Shown here piece after piece: positions 34,957 to 46,543 of a stretch of 64,000 bases of DNA (its first letter is position 1; the number at the start of each line of letters is the position of its first letter). The stretch lies in assembly GCA_012931725.1 (NCBI GenBank), contig CM022955.1, positions 12,072,137 through 12,136,136 of the forward strand, given 5' to 3'. Below the pieces are notes generated by a model that was given only the letters and a program-made list of their open reading frames with translations, was not told the DNA's origin and did no database searches. Both the position numbers and the translations under genes were made by a program. Origin of the DNA: Litsea cubeba (lineage: Eukaryota; Streptophyta; Magnoliopsida; Laurales; Lauraceae).

Positions 34957-35709
34957 GGGGAGTTCTATTGGCACCACAAATTTTGCTCTCCCCACCGCAC
35001 TAGAAGATAAAAAATGTATTTTTTTTCCTAAACTACCATTCCCCCCTCCATCCTCCTCTTCCCTCCCTTCTCCCTCTCCCACCCTCTTCCCTCATCTGCC
35101 CCCCCCCCCCCCCCAGTCTCCGGTGGGGAGGGAGCCCCGGCCGGCAGCCCTCGGTGGAAGCCTGGCCGGCTGGCCGGTCTCCCTCCCCCCTTTTCCTCTT
35201 TGTTCCTCCCTCCCATTCTATTTTCTTTCCTTTTTCTCCCTCTCTCCCTTCCTCTTCTTCCCTCTCGTTCCCTCCCCTACTCTTCTTCTCCCTCCCCCTC
35301 CCCCTCCTCCTCCCCCTCCCAGTCGCCGGCGAAGAGGAGATCGGGCTGACGGAAACGTTCTGCTGCAGCCCGATCTCCTCCGACTAGGAGGGGAGGAGGA
35401 GGGGGAGGGAGAAGAAGAGTAGGGGAGGGAAGGAGAGGGAAGAAGAGGAAGGGAGAGAGGGAGAAGAGGGAAAGAAAATAGAAGGGGAGGGAGGAAGAAA
35501 AAGGGAAAGGGGGGAGGGAGACCGGCCGGCCGGGGCTCCCTCCCCGCCAGATACTGGGGGGGGCGAGATGAGGGAAAAGGGTGGCAGAGGGAGAGGGGAG
35601 GGAAGAGGAGGAGGTGGATGGAGGGGGGAAGGGTAGTTTAGGAAAGCTCATTTTTTTATTTTTTTTTGCTGTGGGAATAGAGATTTTTGAGGTGCCAATA
35701 GAACCCCCC
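34957..35709. mobile_element. Fold-back (long-TIR) element with pyrimidine/purine arms
   Basis: Starts GGGGAGTTCTATTGGCACC and ends GGTGCCAATAGAACCCCCC. The inverted repeat extends almost to a small centre near 35340-35390, where 'gatcgggct' faces 'agcccgatc'. The left arm is C/T-rich and the right arm G/A-rich. Flanks AAATTTTTA and AAATTTTAT are close to a 9-bp duplication with two mismatches, suggesting a MULE-type MITE. Poly-C at about 35100-35114. No transposase. Confidence 0.8.
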
Positions 35710-36475
35710 AAATTTTATCATGGTTTTATGACTTTTAATCTTGACTCTTCATGCATTTTTATAATCTCATTTACATACCATTTTAGACATCTTAGGATCA
35801 TGATTTAAAAGTCATTTTTATCATCGTGTTAATTTTAAGATGTGTGAATCTCTTTAGAGTAGCCCTTTTTGGAAAATTATTAAACTTTTTTTTTTTTGCT
35901 ACAGTGTCGTTGTTACAATACTATTGCTACAATTCTTTGCTACAGTAACTTCGAATTTTTTTTATCTAAATTGAAAGCTAGTTTCAAGGGCTTGAGAGGT
36001 TTTTTGGTGGGCAAAGGAAGGAGAAGAGCTAAGGAAAACTAGTGGAGAAGGGAAAACTAAAGCTTGATTTTCAACCTTTGATTCATTACATGTTAGTTTG
36101 CCCCTTTCTCTAAAATTCTTCATGCTTATTCCTAGTCTTTGTTTTTATCTAATGGCATGATGTTTATGAATGTTTGAAATAACTATGTGTTAATTTCATA
36201 ACATGAATTTCAATTTAAACATGCTTATGATTATGATTTCAACATTTATCTTGTTCATCACATGTTTTGTTTTTAAACCTTCATCAAACTTGTTAGATTT
36301 AGACCTTCATTTTTCAAAAACAAGTTTGTTTCTTGATTCAAGCATGTGCTCAACATCTCATACCTCTATCTCACATTTATGATTATTATCATAGTTTCAT
36401 CCCTTGGGAGCTATCATCTTTGAAAAGAGTTAGAGGGATCATGCATATGCATTGAGCAACAACCTTTGCAATCAT
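35710..36475. other. AT-rich non-coding, possible older LTR body
   Basis: No ORF. Part may belong to the LTR-like sequence that continues at 37044-37343. Confidence 0.35.
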
Positions 36476-37043
36476 TAGGGGTGTAACGGTTCGGTTAACC
36501 ATTTATTTTGAAAAAACCGTTAACCAAACCGTATTTTACGATTTTTCATTTTTAAAATCGTAACCGTAACCTAAAAAATCGTTAAAAACTGAACCGCGGT
36601 TAACCGTATTAGACGGTTCAATTATGGTTAATTGTCACTTAAAAAAATCTATCTTTGCCTTTGACTTTGCATGCAGAACAATACTATCATTTTTCACATA
36701 CCAAACAAAACAACACTATCATTTTTCATGAAAATAAAAAACACCTAAAAGTCTAAAATGATACTACAAAACATCTAGGCCGTTTAGTTTTTATTATTAT
36801 TATTATTAGTGCAACGGTTCGGTTAACCGTGTGTTTTGGAAAAAGGTTAACCGAACCGTATTTCACGGTTCGGTTCAATCAATAACCATGAGTTGAGACT
36901 GAAAATTATAACCGAACTGTGAAGCACGATTTTTCAATTTTAATAACCGTAACTATAACCAAACTGTGAAACACGGTTATTAATCGTCAGTTCGGTTTAG
37001 TTCGGTAGGTTAGACGATTTTTCGAATGAATTTTACAGCCCTA
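36476..37043. mobile_element. hAT-like non-autonomous element (MITE), TSD about GCAATCAT
   Basis: 568 bp. It starts TAGGGGTGTAACGG and ends TTTTACAGCCCTA, inverted termini typical of hAT elements. Flanking 8-mers are GCAATCAT (36468-36475) and GAAATCAT (37044-37051), one mismatch. The interior repeats 'acggttcggttaaccg'-like words in both orientations, with no coding capacity. Confidence 0.8.
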
Positions 37044-37343
37044 GAAATCATTGTTATGTATATGTATTGAGTTTTTTATCACTTTCAAATCAGCCTATCT
37101 TAGAGGCATCATCTTGTACTCAAATGTATCTCTTTTAGTGCATCCTTAGGCACATTGTAGAGAGAAATCTTAATGTTGTAAAGGTTATTGATCAACCTTT
37201 AAAAGCATATGTAGAGGTTATTGCTAAGTCTTAAAAAAGCATAAGTGGTTGCGAGGCTTGAGGTGAATCATAAACCTACTTTGTTTTAGTGGAATATCGG
37301 TGGAGTGCAGGAACATAAGCCGGAAGTGGATATAGGTTGTAGG
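37044..37343. other. LTR-like flank of the Tat insertion
   Basis: Includes 'gtggttgcgaggcttgaggt' and 'ggaagtggatataggttg', which join across the 12-kb element to 'aacttggccgaaccac' at about 49417. That word order resembles the end of a plant Ty1/copia LTR. Family assignment is from memory. Confidence 0.45.
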
Positions 37344-38216
37344 TGCAGAAAAATATGACCCACAATAATCGGGGCGCCTTACAGGACTTATCCAAATGAA
37401 GAAGATGATCTGCTGCCTCAAAGCCTGAAAGGGAAGAGCAAACGGTCAGAGGACCCTGGCCTGAGCGGCGCAAGGCTCTCCGATGCCTAAGCCAGTATGT
37501 GAACTGGAACAAAGGAGAGGGAGAAGAGAGGCAGAGTAACGACTCTCAAGTATGGGTTGCGTACCTTGCATGTGAAATGGGGTTCTATTTATAGAGAACT
37601 GGACGGTATCTTGGATGATATTTTGGCGTGGGTCCCATGATTTGATAGGGAAGTCTTTATCGGCCCACAAAGTAATAAATGCGGTCCATTCTAGCCCACT
37701 TTGCATTTAATGCCAGTCGGATCAGCCCACATCGCATTTAATATGCGTCATGTTGGGCCAGATCATGTTGGACGCCTTTGGCGGTAGAGGTCCCATCGGA
37801 TCCACCCTCGGGCCTTGCCCTTATTTGGCTTCAGCCGCTGGATGCCGCCCTGTCAGTGATCTGGCGAAGATTGTGGACGGCTGGATGTCGCATCTGTCTC
37901 ACTGGCTGGCGCCCCTATTCCTCCACGTGTCTGATGGTGTGGCGGGCGAAGGGCGCGAGTGGGGGTTCTCCCTTGCCTCAGCTTTCGTCCCGGCTCCTTT
38001 GGCTGAGGTCAAGCTTTTAGCCGAGGTGGGCACCTGGGTAGCCGAGCTCGGCGCTAGCGGCCAGGACCTGCCTGACTTCGGCTGAGGCCTCTGTCCCGGT
38101 AGCCGAGGCGAGTTTGGTGCCACGTGGATGGCACGCGGATGGCACGTGAGAATGCTTAGTCCCATCTGATGGCTGTGATTAGCGTAATCCTGGAGCTTTG
38201 AAAATCTCATCACACA
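37344..38216 (-). repeat. Tat 3' LTR
   Basis: Starts TGCAGAAAAAT, ends TCACACA. On the minus strand a polypurine-type 'GCTAGGGGCAAT' adjoins at 38217-38228. A minus-strand TATA box 'TATAAATA' lies at about 37585-37592. Confidence 0.92.
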
Positions 38217-38478
38217 ATTGCCCCTAGCTTGTGACTTCTTAAGTGCCCTAGCCTTTAGGGGTCAGAAGCTAGAGAGCCCGTTTGGAGGATGCAGCGATCA
38301 TTGCCTGATGTCGCTTCAACTTCTCTGAGGCAATAAATGTTCCTCCCTGGGGAACGAACCGGCGGCTACACGTGTAGCTTCTTCACTGATCGCGCTGTCA
38401 CATTGATGGACCGGGCGCAGATTGCGAAGTTTGCCTTTTCAAATTCGAAAGTAGCGCCCAAAGAGGGTTTCCTTCCCC

Positions 38479-38486
38479 TATAAATA
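38479..38486 (+). promoter_or_regulatory. TATA box for the antisense gene
   Basis: TATAAATA in 'cccctataaataggg', 229 bp upstream of the ATG at 38715 and just outside the LTR. It is on the strand opposite gag-pol. Confidence 0.65.
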
Positions 38487-38714
38487 GGGTTGTCTCCTTT
38501 CTTTCCTTTTTCTAATTTTCTTTGCCCTTGTCTTCGACTTCTGCTCTGCTCTTCGTTTGTCTTCTCGAGATCTCTCTGGCGAGGACAACCGTAGGACGCG
38601 CCCAGATCTAATCTTGACTCGCCCTCCTGTTTCTAAAAGTAACTTCGCGCCCCTGTCTATTTTTTAGGGTTTTCCACCTTTAGGGTTTCTTTCCGCCTTC
38701 TTCTTCTTTTAGAC

Positions 38715-41138
38715 ATGGGCACCCCTAGGTTTCGGTTAGATACGGACGAGGGCATGGCGAGGTTTAGGGTTACTTACAATATCCCGGAAGGAGTTCACCT
38801 CAGGCCGGCGGATCCCAGCGACTATGCCACGCATGGCTGGTCCTGCGGCTGGATGTCGTTTCCTCTGATTCTGTGATTGAGGGTGGGGTCAGATTCCCTC
38901 TGCACCCCCTGCTTAGGGCCTACCTTAGCGTCTGGTCGATTACCCCGTGCCAGCTGATGCCTAATGGCTTCAAAGTCATCATGGGCACGGCGAAACTGAA
39001 CGAGATCATGGGGATCAACCTGGGTGTCCATGACATTGAGGACGACTACGACATCTGCAAGGCTGGGGGAGACAGTTATTATCTTCGGGTGAAGCAGTAC
39101 CGAAGGGGCTTTGTCCTAGCCTTGGAGGATTCCAGTAAGAATGTCGAGGAAGATCTCTTCTGTGTATCGAGGGATTGGGAATTCGGCGCTGGTGAGGACA
39201 GGAGGCTGATGGTCCCTCGCCACCTCGGGGCCGTCCCAAGTAAATACTGCTTCTTCCCTCTGTTTATTTTGCTCAACCTCTATGTTGCCGAGCTGATATT
39301 CTTGTTGTTTGCGGTGCAGAACTACACGCGAGGCGACGCCGGGCTGTGAGTGAAGGCTGGAAGAAGAACGTTGACGACCACAAGAAGGTCGAGAGATACA
39401 AGGGGCACGAGACCAGATCGGCCTGGAAGCTGCTGGGGTATACGCTGAGGTACCACGGCCACTACAAGAGAATCTGAGCGGCTCCGGAGGACGAGCTGCA
39501 GCCTGATCATCCTCCTGTTACCTTGGCCGTGCCTGCCGGGGTTCCTTTGATCGATCCTGCCATGAGCCGAGCTGCGTCTGGCGCTGAGGCATCCACTTCT
39601 TCTGGCTCGGGGTCGCCGAACTTAAGGGAGATAGTAGATGCTTATTCGTCCGACCAGGAAGAAAGAATGGAGGGAGGCTCAAGAGTGCCCGGTACCAAGG
39701 ATCTGGCGGCCAAGTTTAAGCGCGGATCCTCTTCTTCTGCGACACCGTCGTCTGCCAGCACCCGCGTGGCTTCGGGCTCGGGGGGTGCTGCTGTCACTTT
39801 TGCTCCTGCCACCACACCGAGCGAGGGAGTGCGGAGGCGTTCACCGGATCGCCCGAGGGAGGGGTCCCCGCCCAAGAAGAGGTCCAAGACGGGTGAGAAA
39901 GACTCAGGGGCTGAACAGCCCCCGAAGGGTAAGACACCCGTGCGAGCTCCCGGTGGTAAGGCTCCGCTTGAGAAAAGTGCGCCGGCTAGCAGGGTGACTG
40001 GCGAGGCGGCTCACAGGCTCACCGTCTCGGTAGGGCAAGGGTCCGGATCGGCTTCCGGACCTCGTACTGCCCTAGCGGCATGGAGACCCAAGATGGAGAT
40101 GCAGCCCGGGAAGCCTCTAAACGTCGAGGACCGGGTGCTGGGGAACTCCGACGTCATTGGAGCCCTCGCAAAAGCTTGCGCCTTGCCGCGTGACATGGAA
40201 GTGCACGCGAAGTATGACAGCGAAAGTTTGCTGGTCTCGGCGACCCAGGCTGATCTTTTGGTAAGTATCTTCAACGCCTTCCTTTAAGTGCTTCAGTTCG
40301 GCTGCTTTCATCTGACTTACTTTTCTTTTTGCGGAACGTGCAGAGGCTCCTGGTAGTGATGGAAAGGAGTGACAAGAACGTCGCGAAGGTCACCCAGCTG
40401 GAGTCTGAGTGGAAAAGCTGAAGAAGGAGCTGGAAGAGCTGAAGAAGAGTAGCACCGAGGCGACCGCACAGCTGGACGTAGCTCTGGTCAGCGTCACTGA
40501 CCTCACGTCGAAGACCCATCAACTAAAGGGTGATATCTGGATGAAGACTAAGAGGATTGCCAAGCTAGAGTCGGAGCTGGCCAGAACTGAGGTATGATTC
40601 GGCGGCTGAGTCAACGAGGCAGCGCGGCGAAGTGCTAGCCGGGCGTGTCGAAATTGAGAAGCTGAAGAAAGAGAATGCCGAGCTGAAGAAGGAGAATGCT
40701 GGTCTCAAAGTTTCTCTGCTGTCTGAGGCACAGTCTTCTTTTCAGAAGGGGGTGGACCAGGCCACTGAGGAGTATGAGAAGCAGGTGGAGATCACCTCCA
40801 TTCTGTTTGAGGATGGGTGCTTGGCCGCACTGAGGCGTGCAGGGGTTCCCGAAGACCACCCGGTCTATTAAAATCTGCTGAAGTACTCCGACCAAGACCC
40901 TGACCCGAGCTCCGCACCCTTGAGCGAGAATGCCCCAGTCGATGCCCCTGCAGCTGGTCCTGTCTCGGATGGCGCTCCAACTGTCCCGTCTGCCAGTGAT
41001 GCCCCAGTCGCGCCCCTAGGCGACGCTCCTTCTGCCGCTCCTGCAGGCGATGCACCAGACAAGGCCGCGGTCGTAGCTGAGACCACCAGTTCGTTAGAGA
41101 CGGTGATCATACTGGTGGAGTCGCCGAAGCCGCTGTAG
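38715..41138 (+). pseudogene. Antisense extra gene of the Tat element (Transposase_28-like), broken
   Basis: The ATG at 38715 opens exon 1 to 39239 (GT at 39240). Exon 2 is 39320-40260 (AG 39318-39319, GT 40261). Exon 3 runs from 40344 to the TAG at 41138. The first part contains 'EGGVRFPLHPLLRAYL' and 'ITPCQLMPNGFKV', matching the 'putative gypsy type transposon' domain (PF04195 as I recall it). The middle is a Ser/Pro/Arg-rich linker with basic 'SPPKKRSKT'. The end is a coiled coil ('KLKKELEELKK', 'ENAELKKENAGLK') and an Ala/Pro-rich tail. Lesions: a frameshift near 38855, TGA near 39476, frameshifts near 40410 and 40590, and TAA near 40870. The role of these proteins is not established. 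Confidence 0.78.
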
Positions 41139-42544
41139 TTACATCTTTCTTGCTTTCGCTCTTTGTAATTTTTCCTTTCTTTGCATGTAACCTTCGGCTC
41201 TGTAATATCCTTCGCCTTTAATGAAAAACAGAGCTCCTTTACTTGTGCACTTGTGCTCCATTTTCTCTCTTTCCCTTTCTCTTTTGAGTTCGACTCTTTT
41301 ATGCTTGAGTCCGACTGAGTGCCTTTAATGCGACGTGACGTGTGAAGCCTTGAGTTGGAGAGAGTATCGAACGGTCTTCATAGTTATCTGTGCTGATTCT
41401 CCGTATTCTGAAGACCATAAATAGCAGTAAGTGTGGTGGTATGGCCAATGAGGGAAACGAGCAGATGGCTCCACGTGGCGCCATCGGAACCACTGGTCAG
41501 CATGTAGGAAGACGTGCACCCCACGTAGGGCGTGGGAGACCTCGCCTCATAAATTCTTTTGAAGACCGGGCCCTTCTTCTTCCTATAAATAGGAGTAGCA
41601 AGATTGCCATGGGAGAGAAAAGAACCCTGACATTTTACCTTCTGACATGGGAACCTGCCTCTTTTTGTTAGCCAGTCCTGGCAGCCATGTTCAGTGGAAC
41701 CTTAGGAACTTTTGACTCGGGCGAAACATCTGCGCCAGAAGACAGCTTCCTCCGAGAGGGACTGTCTGTCGTGGCCTGCGCGCTCTCTGAAGACGATCCT
41801 CGTGGACCACGCGCTCTCTGAACGCGGGTCCACGGCCAACCTCCTCCGATGCGGCTGCATGGGAATCTTTGCAGCCGGGGGTTGGTGGCGCCCCGCGCGT
41901 TTGGGGGTCTTGTTTTCATCGCAAAGGGCCCTGCATGGAATCATTGCGCAGGTCTTCTTGTGGGATATCCAGACCTCCGAGCAGCGGGCAGGATCGAGAG
42001 GTCCTCGGACTGAGGGGGCTCTTGTTTGCAAGCTTTGGTGTAACCCACCAAAGGGTATTGTAGAGCTCAGTGAGGTTCGGAGTCTTCAGGCCACCAATCC
42101 AGAGGGTGTTGACGAGCTCAGGACGCTGAAGACCGGACTGAAGAGTCAGTGGAGATTAGAGCCTCCCAGAGTCTTTATTTTTTTTTTTGTTTTCAGAGGA
42201 CTACGAGTCTCTTTTGCTGTATTTTGTTTTCTTTTCTGTAATCCTTGTAATGATGTAATTACAATAAATAAAAAGAACAAAGTTTCTGGTCACATGATTT
42301 GTGCACAATATTTCTGTAATTTTGCATTCTTTTTTGCTTTTCTTGTACTGTTTTGCGGTACTTGTGTTTTTGTGCTGCTTTTCTGCACTTCAGTGCTTGC
42401 ACTGCTCTTTTTCTTTCGAAGACTGTCATTAGCCGAAATGGACCGCCATTGGCCGAGACGGACTGTCGTTTGCCGAGACGAACCCATAGTCTCGAGGATC
42501 TCGGCTGTGCGAGCCTGATTTCGGGAACGATCTCGAGGGGTGCA
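41139..42544. other. Tat spacer with a second plus-strand TATA box
   Basis: Non-coding as far as I can tell. 'tcctataaataggag' at 41581-41595 mirrors the TATA context at 38479. An open frame at 41712-42518 has no recognisable domain and a run of Phe/Leu from T-rich DNA, so I do not call it a gene. Confidence 0.5.
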
Positions 42545-42880
42545 CGAACCCATAATTTAGGAAGCGACCAGATGTATGGATCCGAAGTCTCTTCCAGGGT
42601 TAGGAACCCAAAATTTAGGGAGCGACCGGATGTATGAATCCGAGGCCTCTTCCAAGGTTAGGAACCCAAAATTTAGGAAGCGACCGGATGTATGAATCTG
42701 AAGCCTCTTCCACGGTTAGGAACCCAAAATTTAGGAAGCGACCGGATGTATGAATCCGAAGCCTCTTCCAGGGTCAGGAACCCAAAATTTAGGGAGCGAC
42801 TGGTGGTATGAATCCAAGGCCTCTTCCAAGGTTAGGAACCCAAAATTTAGGAAGCGACCGGATGTATGAATCCAAAGCCA
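42545..42880. repeat. 59-bp minisatellite, six copies
   Basis: Six units of 'gaacccaaaatttaggaagc..' with period 58-59 bp. It lies at the 3' side of the integrase frame and supplies its last residues. Confidence 0.93.
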
Positions 42881-43920
42881 GTTTTTCTTCATTCAGATCT
42901 TTGTTAGCTGGCAGGGTCTTCTTCAGAACCAGTTCTCCTACGGAGAAACTTCTTTCCCTGACCTTTTCATTGTATCCTCTGGCTAGCCGCTGCTGATAGT
43001 CAGTTAATCGTAGGGCTGCTGCTTCTCGACGCTCGTCCGCTAGGTCCAGCTCCATCGCCAGGTTTGTCTCGTTTCGGCCCTGGTCGACCAACTCTGTCCT
43101 CAGGGTGGGGAGGCCAATTTCTAAGGGAATGACCGCCTCCATCCCATAGGCTAGAAAGAAGGGTGTCGCCGAGGTGGATCGCCTTGGAGTCATTCTGTAT
43201 GCCCACAACACGCTGGGAAGCTCCTCTACCCATCTCCCTTTTGCCTTGTCCAACTGCTTCTTCAGGCCGTCCAGGATTACCTTGTTAGAAATTTCGGCCT
43301 GGCTATTGCTCTGTGGATACGCCGGAGTGGAGTAATGGTTCCTGATGCCATGCTCTTGGCAGAAGTCTTTGAAGGATTTGGAGTCGAACTGAGTCCCGTT
43401 GTCCGAAATCAGGGTCCTGGGGATACCGAACCTCGTTATGATGTTCTTCCACACGAAGTTTTTGGAGTCCCTATCAGTGATGGAAGACACCGGTTCAGCT
43501 TCTATCCACTTCGTGAAGTAGTCCGTAGCAACTATCAGCCATCTCTTGTTCCCTGGAGCTCGGTGGAGAGGCCCCACAATGTCCAGCCCCCATTGAGCAA
43601 AGGGCCATGGACTAGAGAGGGGACTCAGGTCTTGTGCTGGCTGACGAAGAGAGTGGGAGAACTTCTGGCATTTTTTGCATTTCCTGGCATATACCTGTGC
43701 ATCCTTCTGCATGTAGGGCCACCAATAACCTTGGCTTATAGCCCTGTAGGCCAATGATCGACCTTCGATGTGACTGCCACAGATTCCTTCATGGATCTCG
43801 TACAGAAAGTTGCCCACCTTGCTCGGATGGACGCATTGGAGGTAAGGACCCGTGAAGGATTTTCAGTAGAGTTTGTCTTCGGGAGATAGCCAGAATCGAG
43901 CTGCCTTGAGTAAGATTCGG
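42881..43920 (-). pseudogene. Tat integrase
   Basis: The minus strand encodes the zinc-binding N-terminus (H..H and 'CKKCQKFSH'), then the DDE core: 'QWGLDIVGPL', 'LISDNGTQFD' and 'PQSNSQAE'. A C-terminal part 'ERSFSVGELVLKK' follows. The expected 'GPY' module is absent; after 'NEEK' the frame enters the minisatellite. The frame is linked to RNase H by a one-base deletion near 43910. Integrase joins cDNA ends to target DNA; here it cannot be made from an intact polyprotein. Confidence 0.9.
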
Positions 43921-44467
43921 TGGCTTCATTCTTGTCTTCGGGGAGCTGGTCGTCCTTCAAGTAAGAGATAATTGGATCCATCCAGCTCGGGCCGAAGTCA
44001 GCACAAAGGACTTGCCGAGGATAGTGGAGCTCTAGGCTTGATCTTAATATCGATCCAACCTCGACAGTCCTTTTCTTTCCTGCTTCGACAGCGGATGCCA
44101 AGTTTGCAAGCGCATCAGCGTGCGTGTTGGTATTTCTGGAGATTTGCCCGACCTCTGCTGTCTGGAAATGAGAGAGTAGTTTTTTCGCGAAGGCTGAGTA
44201 GGCCGCCATCCTGTCGTCCCTGGCCTGGTAGTCTCCAGCGAGCTGGCTAGTTACCAGTTGCGAATCGCTGAAGATCACCAATTGCTGGGCTCTGAGGATT
44301 CGGGCGCTGTTCAGCCCTGCTATCAGAGCTTCATACTCCGCTTCATTTTTTGTTGCTTTAAAGTCTAAGGTGAAGGCTTGCTCTATGACCAGTCCCTCTG
44401 GCGATTGGAGGACTATGCCGGCGCCGGCTCTCTTGGAGGTGGACGAACCATCAACAAAGACCTTCAA
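43920..44467 (-). pseudogene. Tat RNase H
   Basis: Starts 'VFVDGSSTSKRAGAGIVL', with the later acidic sites in 'KNEAEYEALIAGL' and 'VIFSDSQLVTSQL' and the 'ADALANLAS' end. This D-E-D layout is the archaeal-type RNase H found in Tat elements. The RT frame meets it out of phase near 44465. Confidence 0.9.
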
Positions 44468-45884
44468 CCTCGGTTACTTCAGGCTCATACCCTATGCCCC
44501 CCAGTTCCATGCCGGGCTGGGTCGGAGCTGAGCTCGGCGAGACGAACTCTACAATGAAGTCTGCCAGAATATGGGCTTTGATCACAGTCCGGGGACGGTA
44601 CTGAATGTCATATTGCCCCAGTTCGACTGCCCATTTTGAGATTCGTCCTGAAAAGTCAGCTTTCTTGAATATAGAACTGAGTGGATGCTCCGTGATCACC
44701 ACAATGGTGTGGGATTGGAAATAATGGGAGAGCTTGCGGGAGGCGCTGACGAGTGCCAACGCGAGCTTCTCCAGCAAAAGGTATCTGGTCTCGACATCAA
44801 GCAGGATCTTGCTTGTATAGTAAATTGGTTTTTGGACTCCTTCGTCCTCTCTGATGAGGACGGAGCTCACCGCATGATCCGAGACCGCAAGATATAGATA
44901 CAATATTTCCCCCCGAGTTGGGGTAAAGAGTAAGGGTGGAGAAGACAAATAAGTTTTGAGTGCTGCCAACGCTTGGTCGCACTCAGAGGTCCATTGGAAT
45001 TTTAAGTTTTTTCTCAGAAGCTGAAAGAAAGGCCGGCACTTATCTGATGATCTGCTGATGAAGCGATTGAGTGCTGCAGCCATGCCTGTAAGCTTCTGGA
45101 CCTCCTTTGTAATAGATGGGCTCTGAATGCCCAAGATTGCAGTAATCTGGTATGGGTTGGCCTCTATTCCCCTCCGCGTTACCAGGCTCCCGAGGAACTT
45201 GCCAGAAGCTACGCCGAAGGCGCACTTGGAAGCATTCAGTTTGAGTTTGAACTCGCGGAGGACGCTGAAGACTTTAGCCAGATCCGCCAGATGGTCGCTG
45301 GAGTGCTTGGATTTGACGACCATATCGTCGATGTAGACTTCCACTGTCTTGCCGAACTGAGCTTGGAACATCTTTGTCACGAGGCGCTGATATGTTGCCC
45401 CCACGTTCTTCAGCTCGAAGGGCATCAGCTTGTAGCAATAAGTGTCGCGGGAGGTTATGAATGCAGTTTTCTCCTCGTCTGGCTCATACATCGGAATCTG
45501 ATAGTAGCCTCTGTAGGCGTCGAGGAAGCTCATTCGGTCATGGCCAGCGGTGGAGTCGATCATCTGATCAATCTTTGGAAGGGGGAAACTATCCTTAGGG
45601 CAAGCCCTGTTGAGAACTGTGAAGTCCACACACACCCTCCATTTACCAGTCTTCTTCTTAATCACCACTGTATTGGCCAGCCAGACCGGATACTGGACCT
45701 CCCGGATTGCGCCTGCCTCTAGCATTTTGTCGACCTCTTTGACTACCGCGTCTGTCTGCTGTAACCCCGTCCTTCGGGCTCTTTGTACCACTGGCTTGTG
45801 GCTGGGATCCACATTCAGCTTGTGGCACATGACCTCGGGATCGACCCCAGGCATTTCGCTCGGGGTCCAGGCGAAGACATCCAC
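44467..45884 (-). pseudogene. Tat reverse transcriptase
   Basis: About 470 codons open. Motifs: 'WLANTVVIKKKTGKWR', 'DAYRGYYQI', catalytic 'EVYIDDMVVKS', then the connection domain to 'KADFSGRISKWAVEL'. The frame is separated from protease by a TAG at about 45888-45893, where a Gln codon is expected, and from RNase H by a frameshift. 'FELKNVGATYQR' deviates from the usual F-G-L-K-N-A. Confidence 0.93.
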
Positions 45885-45887
45885 GTT

Positions 45888-46490
45888 CTACATCAGAAAC
45901 CTTGAGAGCTCGGCTCTCTCTTCGTCAGGCAGCTGAGTGCCGATCAGGAAAAATCTGTCAGAGTCTACTGAGTTGAGCCTGACTTCGGCTAGGTCCTCAA
46001 TACTTTTCTTGTCAGGATCTCGGCCGGTCTCATCTAGCCCCTTTTCGAACTCCACGACGCGCTCTGGCTCCTTTTCTCCGGGGATCATGGCCAGCATGCA
46101 CTGCCTGGCCAGCTGCTGATCTCCTTCCACTGTGTCCACCTCCACCTTGCCTTCCTTGTCTTCGAGTATGAACTTCAGCTTCTGGTGGAGTGAGGAGGGG
46201 ACTGCTTCCATCTTGTGGAGCCACGTTCTGCCCAAGATAACGTTGTAGGGAGAAGGGGCGTCCACTACCAGAAAGTCGGCCATCACGGAGGCTCCGCCCA
46301 CTCGGGTTTCCAGGGTGATTTTTCCCTTGGGGTAGACTGGTTTGGCGAAGAACCCTATCAGGGGCGTACGGACCTCCTTCAGTTCGGCTTCTGAGAGTCT
46401 CATCTTCTTGAAGCATTCATAGTAGAGGACCTCGAAAGAGTTGCCGGAGTCGACGAGGATCCTCTTCATAGTGAAGTCTTTTAGCTTCAT
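45888..46490 (-). pseudogene. Tat aspartic protease region
   Basis: Contains 'RILVDSGNSFEVLYYECF' (D-S-G active site, with N in place of the common S) and 'YNVILGRTWLHKM', the hydrophobic-hydrophobic-G motif. About 200 codons open, ending at the TAG before RT. Confidence 0.88.
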
Positions 46491-46543
46491 CGTGAGGAGC
46501 AGGGGATCATTGTGGGGAAGCTGGATTCCCTCCAGGTCTTTGT

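Noticed and set aside
35123..35711. Proline/serine and leucine-rich open frames on both strands
   Set aside because: Produced by the C/T-rich arm of the fold-back element, not coding.
41712..42518. 268-codon plus-strand open frame in the Tat spacer
   Set aside because: No domain, Phe/Leu-rich from T-rich DNA, and no splice or start context; likely chance.
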